Shown here one piece after another: positions 1 to 7,151 of a stretch of 14,547 bases of DNA. The notes under the pieces are model-generated. The model searched no databases, was not told the DNA's origin, and saw only the letters and a program-made list of their open reading frames with translations. This stretch comes from Bacillota bacterium (GTDB lineage Bacteria > Bacillota > Dehalobacteriia > UBA4068): NCBI GenBank assembly GCA_030528765.1, contig JAUMYD010000028.1, forward strand, positions 1 to 14,547, read 5' to 3'. Each line of letters begins with the position of its first letter. Within the stretch, counting starts at the first letter, position 1. The position numbers were made by a program, and so were the translations under genes.

Positions 1-15
1 ATGATATAGTAAGGA

Positions 16-24
16 TGTTATAAT
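16..24 (+). promoter_or_regulatory. Extended -10 promoter element of the small secreted protein gene
   Basis: The sequence TGTTATAAT contains a perfect TATAAT at 19-24 preceded by TG one base upstream, which is an extended -10 element. The matching -35 box would lie at or before base 1 and cannot be judged. Transcription would start near position 31, giving a leader of about 45 bases before the ATG at 77. Assignment rests on the match and its position; no transcript data are available. Confidence 0.6.
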
Positions 25-32
25 CAAATAAA

Positions 33-52
33 TTATAACCATATGGTTATAA
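33..52. promoter_or_regulatory. Perfect 20-bp palindrome at the predicted transcription start (operator or 5' hairpin)
   Basis: TTATAACCATATGGTTATAA is a perfect inverted repeat with two 10-base arms and no spacer. It begins about nine bases after the -10 box, so it covers the expected start of the transcript. This position suits a repressor operator, and the perfect symmetry without a loop fits a dimeric DNA-binding protein better than an RNA hairpin. No known regulator consensus was recognised. Confidence 0.5.
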
Positions 53-76
53 AATAAACAAAAAGGAGGTGTTGAA

Positions 77-472
77 ATGAAAAAATTCTGGAAGGCCACA
101 GTGGCGATGGTGCTGTCCCTTGTGATGCTGTTCTCCTATGCAGATTCAGCAAGTGCAAAAACTTCTTATAATTATAATTCTGGCTATAAACAATATGTCA
201 CCTGTACGCTGCAAAATCGTTCGAAGCCCGGTTATGTAAGAATCAAGACTTACAATAGTGGTTTTAGGTTTGGATATACACTGCGTAACAATGTCAGAAT
301 GACCGATGCAAAGGGCCGCGTGATCTGGCAGGAGAAAGGGGCCATCGCAATGAATGGCAGCAGAACCTTCTACCTTGGCAATGATCACCCGGTGTACCGC
401 ATTTATGTCAGCAGCTATTATGGAAATGGTTCCGTAAACTTTTCCAACTACGGTAATGTCAGCATAAGATAG
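77..472 (+). CDS. Small secreted protein of unknown function
   Basis: This 131-residue protein has a clear Sec signal peptide: basic start MKKFWK, hydrophobic stretch at about residues 8-20, and an Ala-x-Ala cleavage site (SASA before Lys28). The mature part of about 104 residues is rich in Tyr, Asn, Gly and Ser, is basic, has a single cysteine (Cys43), and looks beta-rich, with alternating polar and aromatic residues. No catalytic motif or named domain was recognised. The start is supported by a strong AAGGAGGT site eight bases upstream. The gene stands alone: it has its own promoter and palindrome upstream and a strong terminator just downstream, and its neighbour is on the other strand. 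It is more AT-rich than the surrounding genes, at least in its leader. It could be a cell-surface or bacteriocin-like protein, but nothing here proves that. Confidence 0.8.
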   Translation: MKKFWKATVAMVLSLVMLFSYADSASAKTSYNYNSGYKQYVTCTLQNRSKPGYVRIKTYNSGFRFGYTLRNNVRMTDAKGRVIWQEKGAIAMNGSRTFYLGNDHPVYRIYVSSYYGNGSVNFSNYGNVSIR

Positions 473-490
473 TATATGTCGGCAGATAGC

Positions 491-523
491 AAAAGTCCAG
501 TTGCTATGCAACTGGACTTTTTT
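491..523 (+). terminator. Strong intrinsic terminator after the small secreted protein gene
   Basis: AAAAGTCCAGTTGC and GCAACTGGACTTTT form a perfect 14-bp stem around a three-base TAT loop, followed by further T residues. It lies 18 bases after the stop codon of the secreted-protein gene. Because the stem begins with an A run it could also work on the minus strand, but the dabb gene already has its own terminator closer to its stop. Confidence 0.9.
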
Positions 524-620
524 ATACCCCAAATATGCAGGCTGCTTCTGGAAATACGTTTCCTGATTTAGGAGAGGGGAGAAGCCGCCGCCTTGCACCT
601 GCTTCTGTCTGGAAGCAAAG

Positions 621-648
621 AAACCCCGCCGGTTTTTACCGGCGGTTT
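621..648 (-). terminator. Intrinsic terminator after the Dabb-domain gene
   Basis: On the minus strand, a GC-rich stem CCGCCGG / CCGGCGG closes a TAAAAA loop and can be extended by AAA/TTT pairs across a two-base bulge. It is followed by a short T-rich tract. It starts about eight bases after the stop codon of the Dabb gene, as expected for the end of that transcript. Confidence 0.7.
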
Positions 649-656
649 GTGCTGTC

Positions 657-962
657 TTAGATCTCAAAATCCACGCAGGTGCGGGATTCGCGAACGCCCT
701 TCATGAAAGCGCCCACTGCCTTGTGATCCGGATGAACGATGTAGCTGTTCAGACCTTCCAGATCATCGAAATCAGAGATGAGGATCATGTCATAATTGGA
801 TTCCGCAGCATCCTTGTGGTTGTAGTGGATCTCAGAAGCCTTCAGCGTGGGAACAGTGCCCTGCAGCTTTTCCAGCATGCCCCGGGCAATATCCAGGTTT
901 TCCTGCTTGCTGCGGCCTTCGGCCTCTTCCATGAATTTGAACATAACGATGTGGCGAATCAT
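657..962 (-). CDS. Dabb-family (stress-responsive A/B barrel) protein
   Basis: This protein of 101 residues matches the Dabb domain along its whole length. The N-terminal strand MIRHIVMFKF carries the family's His followed by Phe-Lys. A helix with 'KLQGTVP' and a strand with 'YDMILISDFDDLEGL' follow, and the 'YIVHPDHKAV' segment is the typical Tyr-x3-Pro-x-His stretch. Dabb proteins are small dimeric ferredoxin-like barrels. Some are stress proteins or polyketide cyclases, but most bacterial members have no assigned reaction, so no substrate is proposed. The ATG at 962 is supported by AAGGAGG eight bases upstream on the minus strand. It lies 82 bases downstream of maf, with no confident promoter of its own in the gap, and ends at a terminator; it may be cotranscribed with maf. 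Confidence 0.9.
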   Translation of the reverse strand: MIRHIVMFKFMEEAEGRSKQENLDIARGMLEKLQGTVPTLKASEIHYNHKDAAESNYDMILISDFDDLEGLNSYIVHPDHKAVGAFMKGVRESRTCVDFEI

Positions 963-1044
963 TGTAATTTCCTCCTTGCTGTTTATGTCAATCTGTGTTC
1001 GCGTGAGAAAGACCCGGCAAATCGCAGGGAAGCATTGCTTCGGA

Positions 1045-1665
1045 TCAGTGGCCGGGATCCTCTGCCGGCTCTATCTGTGTAGTTCTTTTCAGCAAGACCC
1101 GCAGCAGGGGCAGGGACATCCCCACCACGGTGCTGTAATCCCCCTCGATCCGATCCACAAAGAGGGCAGCCTGGCCCTGCATCCCATAGGATCCGGCCTT
1201 GTCTCTGGGCTCGCCGGTTTTCACATAGCTGAGGATCTCTTCATCGGAGAGCTGAGAAAAATGCACCTTGGTGACAGCGCAGCCGCAGAGCTGCTTCCCG
1301 CTCAGCCCGTCCAGCAGGCAGAGTCCGGAAAGCACATGGTGCCAGCGGCCGGACAGAAGGCGCAGCATTTTGCAGGCTTCTTCCGGGTTTTTTGGTTTAC
1401 CCAGGATCTTATTGTCCACCACCACTACGGTATCCGCAGCAATGATCCAGGCATCCTTTTCACCCAGGCATTTTTTTGCAGCCAGGGCTTTGATCAGAGA
1501 GTTTTTGGAGACCAATTCGTGGGGAGGCCTTTCCGGCCGGGGGTTGATTTCTTTGATCTCCGCAGGCAGAACCTGTGGCTCGATTCCAATCTGCCGCAGC
1601 AGCATTAAGCGTCGGGGAGAGGCACTGGCCAGGATCACTGGCCGATCCGTCAGTAAGTTTGTCAT
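1045..1665 (-). CDS. maf: Maf-family nucleoside triphosphate pyrophosphatase
   Basis: Maf proteins hydrolyse non-canonical or excess nucleoside triphosphates to the monophosphate and pyrophosphate in the cytoplasm; the family was first linked to septum inhibition. The 206-residue product has the family signatures in order: SASPRR (residues 14-19, substrate loop), AADTVV with the catalytic Asp78, and DKAGSYGMQG (155-164), then GDYSTVVG near the C-terminus. The motif pattern looks like the YhdE subgroup (dTTP/UTP preference), but that is an inference. A longer reading frame begins at 1698, but the ATG at 1665 is preceded by GGAGGT at the right distance. The predicted promoter's transcription start also lies near 1694, downstream of the longer start. 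It is followed after 82 bases by the Dabb gene and lies 60 bases after nudC. Confidence 0.93.
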   Translation of the reverse strand: MTNLLTDRPVILASASPRRLMLLRQIGIEPQVLPAEIKEINPRPERPPHELVSKNSLIKALAAKKCLGEKDAWIIAADTVVVVDNKILGKPKNPEEACKMLRLLSGRWHHVLSGLCLLDGLSGKQLCGCAVTKVHFSQLSDEEILSYVKTGEPRDKAGSYGMQGQAALFVDRIEGDYSTVVGMSLPLLRVLLKRTTQIEPAEDPGH

Positions 1666-1700
1666 TTTTCTACCTCCAGGCTTTTCAGTATGCCCCAATC

Positions 1701-1729
1701 ATAATAAGGCTTTTCCTGTATTCTGTCAA
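1701..1729 (-). promoter_or_regulatory. Near-consensus sigma-70-type promoter of maf
   Basis: On the minus strand, TTGACA (1724-1729) and TATTAT (1701-1706) are separated by exactly 17 bases. The -35 box is perfect and the -10 has one mismatch. Transcription would start near 1694, leaving a leader of about 29 bases to the maf ATG at 1665. The -35 box overlaps the last codon of nudC, so maf and the Dabb gene can be expressed independently of nudC. Confidence 0.75.
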
Positions 1730-2601
1730 GGAGAGACCGATTTTGCTTTGGGTTCCCGCCCTTCTCGGAAGGTCACGATCATCTCCTGGGTCAGGCTCAG
1801 CTGCCTGGGGTCTTCAATGGGCAGCTCTTCCCGGTGGAACCACTGGGCTTCAGCCAGCTCATTTTCATCGATCTGCGCTTCCGTTTTCCCCTCTACATCG
1901 CAGTAAAATCCCATCAGCAGGGAATCGGAATGCGGCCAGGGTTGGCTCTTATAGTAGCGCAGATTGCAGACGGAAAGCCCCACCTCTTCCTTTACCTCCC
2001 GGCGGACGGTCTCCTCCAGGCTTTCTCCGGCTTCGCAGTATCCGGCCAGTAGAGCCCAGCGGCGATAGGGCCGATTCGCATAGCGGGACAAAAGCAGGCG
2101 ATCACCATCCGTTACCGCGATGATCACAGCCGGGTTGATGCGAGGGTATTCCACCAAGCCGCAATGGGGGCAGACAAGCGCCCGCTCTTTTGGGCTGAGG
2201 GAGAAGGCTCCCCCGCACTGGCCGCAGAAGTGATGCGCACTGTACCAGCGGTGCAGATGCGCAGAAACCAAAGCGATGAAGGAAAGATGCTGCGGGGAAA
2301 GCTCCCGCAGTGCAGAGGCCTTTTCCAGCTGGCTGCCTTCCGGAAAAGGAAAAGGCTCGTCGGAAAGATCCAGATAATATACAGCCAGTGCATCCAGGCT
2401 GAATAAATAACGAAGCTTCGTGATCTCCCAGTGGCTTTTTTCACATTGCTCTACAGTGGGCAGGGTGCAGCAGCCATCTTTCCGGCAGAGCAGAAGCGCA
2501 TCCTCCTGCCAGGCTGCAACCAGATCTTCTGCCTTAGGGGAGCGACCATAGCCTTTTTCAAAAGCAATATCAAAATGATGTGGTGCGATATCTTGCAGCA
2601 T
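1726..2601 (-). CDS. nudC: NAD(+)/NADH pyrophosphatase, NudC family (Nudix hydrolase)
   Basis: NudC-type enzymes cleave NADH or NAD into NMN(H) and AMP, and in characterised species also remove NAD caps from RNA. The 291-residue protein has a four-cysteine zinc ribbon (Cys126, Cys129, Cys144, Cys147), then YPRINPAVI, then a complete Nudix box at residues 187-209, with Glu193 and the REVKEEVG core that binds metal. After that comes SQPWPHSDSL (219-228), the SQPWP signature that separates NADH pyrophosphatases from other Nudix enzymes. Families usually read SQPWPFPxS, so the His-Ser-Asp variant is slightly unusual. A longer reading frame from 2736 would overlap the upstream lspA-like gene by 100 bases. 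The ATG at 2601 has AGGAGGG just upstream and is chosen. It lies 35 bases after the lspA-like gene, so the two are probably cotranscribed. Confidence 0.93.
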   Translation of the reverse strand: MLQDIAPHHFDIAFEKGYGRSPKAEDLVAAWQEDALLLCRKDGCCTLPTVEQCEKSHWEITKLRYLFSLDALAVYYLDLSDEPFPFPEGSQLEKASALRELSPQHLSFIALVSAHLHRWYSAHHFCGQCGGAFSLSPKERALVCPHCGLVEYPRINPAVIIAVTDGDRLLLSRYANRPYRRWALLAGYCEAGESLEETVRREVKEEVGLSVCNLRYYKSQPWPHSDSLLMGFYCDVEGKTEAQIDENELAEAQWFHREELPIEDPRQLSLTQEMIVTFREGREPKAKSVSP

Positions 2602-2636
2602 GGGCCCTCCTTTGTGTGGCAGGAACTTACAGATTT

Positions 2637-3089
2637 TCAGGGCAGAAAAAGATAGGCGATGAGCAGGGCTATACCCAGGAAGATCGCCATATCTGCCAGA
2701 TTGAACACGATGCGGCGCAGGCGTTTCCAGCGGCATTTTGGGAAGCTGAAGTAATCCAGCACATAGCCGCGGATAAAGCGATCCAGCAGATTGCTGAGCC
2801 CACCGCTATAAAGCAGACAGAGGGGAATACCCAGCAGGGGCTGTATATGCCCCTGAAAGAAAAGAGGCAGGGTGAGATATAAAAAGGCCAGCATAACCAG
2901 GCTGACGATCAGCTTGGGGATCCATGGCCGCTCCTGCAGCTGCCCCAGGGCCAGACCATAGTTCTCATGGCGACGCAGCAGCAAATGTCCCCGCCAGATG
3001 CGGCGGGGCAGATTCTGATCCCGATCGATTTTTCTTTTGATGCAGATCTCTGCCAGGAAAACGAACAGAGAAAGAAGGAAATACAGCAT
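2637..3089 (-). CDS. lspA: Divergent signal peptidase II (LspA)-like membrane protein
   Basis: Signal peptidase II is an integral membrane aspartyl protease that cuts prolipoproteins in front of the lipid-modified cysteine. This 150-residue protein has four predicted membrane segments (about 2-14, 58-78, 83-97 and 127-148). It carries the family motifs NYGLALG (43-49), SGGLSNLLDRFIRGYVLDYF (95-114) and FNLAD (129-133). Asp112 and Asp133 match the catalytic pair. The N-terminal Asp-x3-Lys motif of typical LspA is altered to Glu-Ile-Cys-Ile-Lys (14-18), and the loop after the first helix is unusually basic, so it is a divergent member that could be a second paralogue. The ATG at 3089 is the only plausible start, although its ribosome-binding site is weak; an in-frame stop lies 24 bases upstream. 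It begins 32 bases after the pot terminator-like hairpin. Confidence 0.8.
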   Translation of the reverse strand: MLYFLLSLFVFLAEICIKRKIDRDQNLPRRIWRGHLLLRRHENYGLALGQLQERPWIPKLIVSLVMLAFLYLTLPLFFQGHIQPLLGIPLCLLYSGGLSNLLDRFIRGYVLDYFSFPKCRWKRLRRIVFNLADMAIFLGIALLIAYLFLP

Positions 3090-3120
3090 GGCTTTCTCGT
3101 CTTTCGTTTCTTAATAAAGT

Positions 3121-3161
3121 AGCAGCCGGAACCCGAATCTGCTTCGTGCTCCGGCCCTGCT
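3121..3161 (-). terminator. Probable terminator of the potABCD operon
   Basis: On the minus strand, AGCAGGGCCGGA (3150-3161) pairs with TCCGGCTGCT (3121-3130) as ten base pairs with a two-base bulge. A second stem, CGAA/TTCG, sits inside the loop. The tract that follows (ACTTTATTAAG) is only moderately T-rich, so termination may be partial and some transcription could continue into the lspA-like gene. It begins eight bases after the potD stop codon. Confidence 0.55.
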
Positions 3162-3169
3162 TGTTTTGC

Positions 3170-4285
3170 TTAGTCTCGAAGAATTTCTTCCCAGAGTTTT
3201 TCGTAATAGCTGCGCACTTCCGGATCCAGATCGCGGAAAACCTGCACTTCCGGCATCTGCTCCTTTTCAGGGTAAAGGATCTCATTGCCTATCAGGCTGT
3301 ATTCCGGATCATTCATGGTGCCGGTATGAGGGCTGGCATAATAGGTATATTCTGCGATCGCAGTGGAGATCTGCGTTTCCAGCAGGAAATTGATATACAT
3401 CAGTGCTGCTTCATAGTTCTGTGCATTTTCCGGGATGCAGATGGAATCCACGAAATAGGTGGTGCCTTCTTTCGGATAAACAAAGGCCAGATCCTCGTTG
3501 TTTTCCTTCATCAGCAAATAGTCACCGGCATAATAAGCTGCGATAGCTGCATTTCCGGCTTCCATTTTGTTGAAGATCTCATCCATGACACGGGCCTGCA
3601 GAACATCGTTCTGCTCTTTCAGCAGTTCAGCGGCAGCATCCCATTCCGCAAGATCAAGTGTGTTTACGTCCTGCCCCAGGATCAGCTGTGCAATGGAAAA
3701 GCTGTCTCTGGAATTGTTGAAAGTGAGGATATCATCCGCATAGCGTTCATCCCACATGACAGTCCAGCTGGTGGGTGTTTCTTCCACCATCGTGCTGTTA
3801 TATATAAGTCCCACCATGCCAACGCTGTAGGGGACAGAGTATTCGTTTTCAGGGTCAAAATAGAGGTTTCTATATTGCTCATCAATATAATGATAATTGC
3901 TGAGCCTGGAGAAATCCAGGGGCTGCAGCATATTCTCGCTGATCATCCTCTGGATCATATAATCCGAAGGAATGACGATATCATAGCTGACTGCGCCGCT
4001 TTTCATTTTGGCGTACATTGCTTCGTTGCTTTCGTAGGTGCTGTAATTGACCTTGATCCCGGTCAGTTCTTCGAATTCAGCGTTAACGTCCATCGAGCCT
4101 TCGCTGCCATCGGAGATATATTCTCCCCAGTTAAAGACATTCAGTTCTGTGCCTTCAAACTCCCGGCTGTATTCTCCGGTCAATTTTTCCAGCTCCAATT
4201 GGCTGCTGCTTCCTCCGCAGCCGGCGAGGATCGCTCCCAAAGCCAAAATCAGCGTCAGGAGCATGACAGTGGTGAATCTTTTCAT
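3170..4285 (-). CDS. potD: Spermidine/putrescine ABC transporter substrate-binding lipoprotein
   Basis: PotD captures polyamines outside the membrane and hands them to PotBC. The 371-residue product starts with a lipoprotein signal peptide: MKRF, a hydrophobic core, then the lipobox LAGC with the lipidated Cys23. It follows the PotD fold closely: FNWGEYIS, STYESNEAMYAKM, YDIVIPSDYM, NNSRDSFSIAQ, GDYLLMKE and VDSICIP appear in the expected order. Compared from memory with E. coli PotD, the Trp and Tyr of the first motif and the Asp of VDSICIP are kept. DDARE becomes NNSRD, the MIWNG Trp is Tyr, and the FWMD Trp is Phe. Polyamine binding is therefore likely, but the exact ligand is open. The ATG has GGAGGT upstream. 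It is the last gene of the operon, six bases after potC. Confidence 0.9.
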   Translation of the reverse strand: MKRFTTVMLLTLILALGAILAGCGGSSSQLELEKLTGEYSREFEGTELNVFNWGEYISDGSEGSMDVNAEFEELTGIKVNYSTYESNEAMYAKMKSGAVSYDIVIPSDYMIQRMISENMLQPLDFSRLSNYHYIDEQYRNLYFDPENEYSVPYSVGMVGLIYNSTMVEETPTSWTVMWDERYADDILTFNNSRDSFSIAQLILGQDVNTLDLAEWDAAAELLKEQNDVLQARVMDEIFNKMEAGNAAIAAYYAGDYLLMKENNEDLAFVYPKEGTTYFVDSICIPENAQNYEAALMYINFLLETQISTAIAEYTYYASPHTGTMNDPEYSLIGNEILYPEKEQMPEVQVFRDLDPEVRSYYEKLWEEILRD

Positions 4286-4291
4286 TCGCGT

Positions 4292-5104
4292 TTACCTCCG
4301 TGCATTTAATTGGTTTTGTTTATCTGCTTTTGCCTGCGCCACATTCACCATGATCAGAAGCACCAGGATCGTGATGAAAAGGAGGGAAGACAGAGCATAC
4401 ATATCAGGTTTGACCGTTTTTTTGGTCATGGAGAAGATTTTCAGGGGCAGGGTCTGGAAGTTCGGCCCACTGGTGTAGTAGCTGATCACAAAATCATCCA
4501 GGGACATTGTGAAGGCCATCAGAAATCCGGCCAGGATCCCGGGGCGAATGGCAGGCAGTGTTACCTTGAAAAAGGCCAGCAGCGGCGTACAGCCCAAATC
4601 CATTGCCGCTTCAGCCAAGTGCCTATCGGTTTGCCGCAGCTTCGGAAGAACATTCAGCACCACATAGGGCAAATTGAAAGTGATGTGGGCAATGAGCAGG
4701 GTTAGAAAGCCCAGTGAATTATCTGCCATAAAAATGCGCCCCACGAAGACGAAAAGCAGCATCATGGAGACGCCGGTAACGATATCCGGGTTCATCATGG
4801 GGATGTTGGTGGTGGTCATGATGGCAGAACGTCCGGCCTGCGAGCGCATTTTTGAGATCCCCACTGCCGCCATGGTTCCCAGGAGCGTGGCGATCACCGA
4901 GGAAAGAAGGGCCAGGATCAGGGTGTTCTGCAGCGCCAGCATGGTATCCCGATTGGTGAACATTTCGATGTACCATTTGAAGGAAAAACCACTGAAAACG
5001 GCGGTGCTGCGGCCCTCATTGAAAGAGAAAAAGACCATCACCAGAAGGGGGGCGTAAAGAAAGAAGAAGATAAGCCCGTTGAGGATGCGATCCAGCGCTT
5101 TCAT
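4292..5104 (-). CDS. potC: Spermidine/putrescine ABC transporter permease PotC
   Basis: PotC is one of the two membrane subunits that form the polyamine channel. The 270-residue protein has about six membrane segments and the cytoplasmic EAA loop (EAAMDLG at 165-171, followed by Pro-rich TLPAIRPG), which docks onto the PotA ATPase. Length is close to that of known PotC. Its start codon abuts the potB stop codon directly, so translation is probably coupled. An AGAAGATG-like sequence and the potB coding end provide the ribosome-binding context. It precedes potD by only six bases. No unusual truncation is seen. Confidence 0.93.
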   Translation of the reverse strand: MKALDRILNGLIFFFLYAPLLVMVFFSFNEGRSTAVFSGFSFKWYIEMFTNRDTMLALQNTLILALLSSVIATLLGTMAAVGISKMRSQAGRSAIMTTTNIPMMNPDIVTGVSMMLLFVFVGRIFMADNSLGFLTLLIAHITFNLPYVVLNVLPKLRQTDRHLAEAAMDLGCTPLLAFFKVTLPAIRPGILAGFLMAFTMSLDDFVISYYTSGPNFQTLPLKIFSMTKKTVKPDMYALSSLLFITILVLLIMVNVAQAKADKQNQLNARR

Positions 5105-5932
5105 TTAGAAGATCACCCCGCCTTCCTCGTCTTTTCCGGCCCAGCGATTGACCACAGCCATGCTGAGCAAAACCAGGATCATCAGAATCAGGGAAATGGC
5201 AGCACCCAGATTGTAATTGTATGCAGTCTGGATCTGCCGTTCGATCACATCACCGATCAGCATGATCTTCCCGCCACCTAATTTTTGGGAGATGTAGAAG
5301 GTGCTGATGGATGGGACGAAAACCATGGCGATGCCGGAGATCACCCCGGGTTTGCTCAGCGGCAGGATCACCCGGCGCAGCTTCGCCCAGCCGTTTGCCC
5401 CCAGATCCTCTGCCGCTTCCAGCAGGAAGGGGTCGATCTTGGACATAACAGTATATATTGGAAGGATCATATAAGGCAGATAATTATAGATCATACCCAG
5501 GATCACAGCGCCACCGGTGCCGATCATGGTCAGCGGCTCAATACCTAAAAATGCAAGCAGATTGTTGATGATGCCATTCCGTTCCAGAATATTCATCCAG
5601 GAATAGGTGCGGATCAGCAGGTTCATCCACATGGGCAGCATGATGAGCAAAACCATCATCCGCTGAGCCATCGGGCCTTTTCTACTCATGAAGAAGGCGA
5701 AGGGATAGGAGACCAGCAGGGTGATGAGGGTAGCCAGCAGCGAATACCAAAGGGAAAGCGCAAAAGTCTCTTTATATTGGGTCAGCTCCCCCAGATTTGC
5801 CAGGGTAAAGGCGCCGTTGCTGTCAGTGAATGCATAGTAAACCACGATCAGAAGGGGCACGATAATGAAAATGCAGGCCCAGAGGATATACGGGGCTCTG
5901 GCAATTTTTGCCATAAGATTGCTCTGCTTCAT
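5105..5932 (-). CDS. potB: Spermidine/putrescine ABC transporter permease PotB
   Basis: PotB is the other membrane subunit of the polyamine importer. The 275-residue protein has an N-terminal hydrophobic segment (about 12-34), further segments around 60-80, 90-110, 135-160, 195-215 and 240-262, and the EAA loop (EAAEDLG at 172-178, followed by VILPLSKPG) that contacts the ATPase. The start ATG overlaps the potA stop in an ATGA arrangement, indicating translational coupling. It also contains the typical LLIRTYSWM stretch of PotB/PotH-type permeases. Together with potA, potC and potD it forms a complete transporter. Confidence 0.93.
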   Translation of the reverse strand: MKQSNLMAKIARAPYILWACIFIIVPLLIVVYYAFTDSNGAFTLANLGELTQYKETFALSLWYSLLATLITLLVSYPFAFFMSRKGPMAQRMMVLLIMLPMWMNLLIRTYSWMNILERNGIINNLLAFLGIEPLTMIGTGGAVILGMIYNYLPYMILPIYTVMSKIDPFLLEAAEDLGANGWAKLRRVILPLSKPGVISGIAMVFVPSISTFYISQKLGGGKIMLIGDVIERQIQTAYNYNLGAAISLILMILVLLSMAVVNRWAGKDEEGGVIF

Positions 5933-7056
5933 TCCTCTTCCTCCGTCAGTTCACTCAGCTGATCGATTTCATCACTGTAAGAGCTGAAATCGCCGTAAAG
6001 GCCGGAGTATTTGGATTTCTTCATGACATGAATGGCATCCGGCTCGATGTGCAGCCCGACACGGTTTCCCTCCGGGGAATAATCCGTGCTTTGGATCATC
6101 CATTTGAAGCCTTCGATATCCACGATGATCTCAAAATGCACACCGCGGAAGGTAACGCCCGTCACCAGGCCGGTAAGCATCCCCTGTTCCGCGGGAACGA
6201 TATCCACATCTTCCGGCCGAATGACGACATCCACCTCTTCATTGGGGGCAAAGCCCTTATCCAGGCAGACAAAATCCTTCCCGGCGAAGTGGGCCAGGAA
6301 ATCCCGGCGCATGTGTCCATCCAGAATGTTGGATTCACCGATGAAATCTGCCACAAAGGCGTTTTGTGGTTCGTTATAGATATCCACCGGGGTACCGATC
6401 TGCTGCACGGTCCCTTCATGCATAACCACCACGGTATCAGACATGGAAAGAGCCTCCTCCTGATCGTGGGTAACGTAAATGAAGGTAATGCCCAGCTGCT
6501 TCTGGATGTTCTTCAGCTCGTTCTGCATATCCTTACGGAGCTTCAGATCCAGGGCCGCAAGGGGCTCATCCAGAAGAAGGACCTTCGGCTTATTGATGAC
6601 CGCCCGGGCAATGGCCACACGCTGCTGCTGCCCACCGGAAAGCTTGGTGATATCCCGTTTTTCAAAGCCTTCCAGATTAACGAATTTCAGCATTTCGCCC
6701 ACGCACTGGCGAACCTCTGCTTCCGGCACCTTTCTCAGGCGCAGACCAAAGGCGATGTTTTCAAAAACATTATAATGCGGAAACAGGGCATAGCGTTGAA
6801 AAATGGTGTTTACCGGGCGCTGATGCGGCGGAACACCATTGATTTTTTTCCCATCGAAGAGAATATCTCCGGCGCTGGGCTCGATAAAGCCGGCAATCAC
6901 CCGCAGGGTGGTGGTTTTCCCGCATCCGGATTGCCCCAGCAGGGTCACGAATTCACCGTCCCGAATGGAAAGATTAAAGTTCCGTAGAACCTGTTCACCA
7001 TCCTCGAAAACCACAGAGAGATTCTGCATATCGATAATATTCTTTTTTTCTTCCAT
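5929..7056 (-). CDS. potA: Spermidine/putrescine ABC transporter ATPase PotA
   Basis: PotA powers polyamine import by ATP hydrolysis on the cytoplasmic face. The 375-residue product has Walker A GQSGCGKTT (41-49), the Q-loop Gln87 in IFQRYALFPH, the signature LSGGQQQR (139-146), Walker B LLLDEP (160-165), D-loop ALD and H-loop His197 in VTHDQEE. A C-terminal TOBE-type regulatory domain (about 280-350) follows. A longer frame starts with TTG at 7143, and an ATG lies at 7065. The ATG at 7056 is chosen because AAAGGGGG is nine bases upstream of it but abuts the 7065 codon. The ribosome-binding site shares four bases with the closing stem of an upstream RNA domain (7070-7145), so translation of this first gene may be regulated. 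It is the first gene of potABCD. Confidence 0.93.
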   Translation of the reverse strand: MEEKKNIIDMQNLSVVFEDGEQVLRNFNLSIRDGEFVTLLGQSGCGKTTTLRVIAGFIEPSAGDILFDGKKINGVPPHQRPVNTIFQRYALFPHYNVFENIAFGLRLRKVPEAEVRQCVGEMLKFVNLEGFEKRDITKLSGGQQQRVAIARAVINKPKVLLLDEPLAALDLKLRKDMQNELKNIQKQLGITFIYVTHDQEEALSMSDTVVVMHEGTVQQIGTPVDIYNEPQNAFVADFIGESNILDGHMRRDFLAHFAGKDFVCLDKGFAPNEEVDVVIRPEDVDIVPAEQGMLTGLVTGVTFRGVHFEIIVDIEGFKWMIQSTDYSPEGNRVGLHIEPDAIHVMKKSKYSGLYGDFSSYSDEIDQLSELTEEEE

Positions 7057-7069
7057 TTTTTGCATCCCC

Positions 7070-7145
7070 CTTTGCGGCGAAAGACCGCGTAAGCCGTTAC
7101 AGCTCTGCGCGAACCCACACTCGGCTAACCGCGCCCCCCGCAAAG
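7070..7145 (-). promoter_or_regulatory. Leader domain closing over the potA ribosome-binding site
   Basis: On the minus strand CTTTGCGG (7138-7145) is perfectly complementary to CCGCAAAG (7070-7077). Between them GCGgGTtAGCCG and CGGCTtACGCG form a second stem with small bulges. The 3' arm of the outer stem shares AAAG with the potA ribosome-binding sequence AAAGGGGG (7066-7073). If the stem forms it would partly hide that site, an arrangement typical of translation-controlling leaders. I do not recognise it as a known riboswitch class. Confidence 0.45.
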
Positions 7146-7151
7146 AGTTTT

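Noticed and set aside
146..667. A minus-strand frame overlapping the secreted protein gene and the Dabb terminator
   Set aside because: It crosses two intrinsic terminators and the opposite gene has a signal peptide, promoter and ribosome-binding site; the product has no features.
2602..2736. N-terminal extension of NudC from 2736
   Set aside because: It would overlap the lspA-like gene by 100 bases; the ATG at 2601 has AGGAGGG upstream and gives a normal NudC length.
3146..4309. A 387-codon plus-strand open frame opposite potD
   Set aside because: PotD on the minus strand has a lipoprotein signal, a ribosome-binding site and full-length family similarity; the plus-strand frame is its shadow.
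7057..7143. N-terminal extension of PotA from a TTG at 7143
   Set aside because: The extra residues have no similarity to PotA, they cover the ribosome-binding site and leader stem, and the ATG at 7056 has correct spacing.
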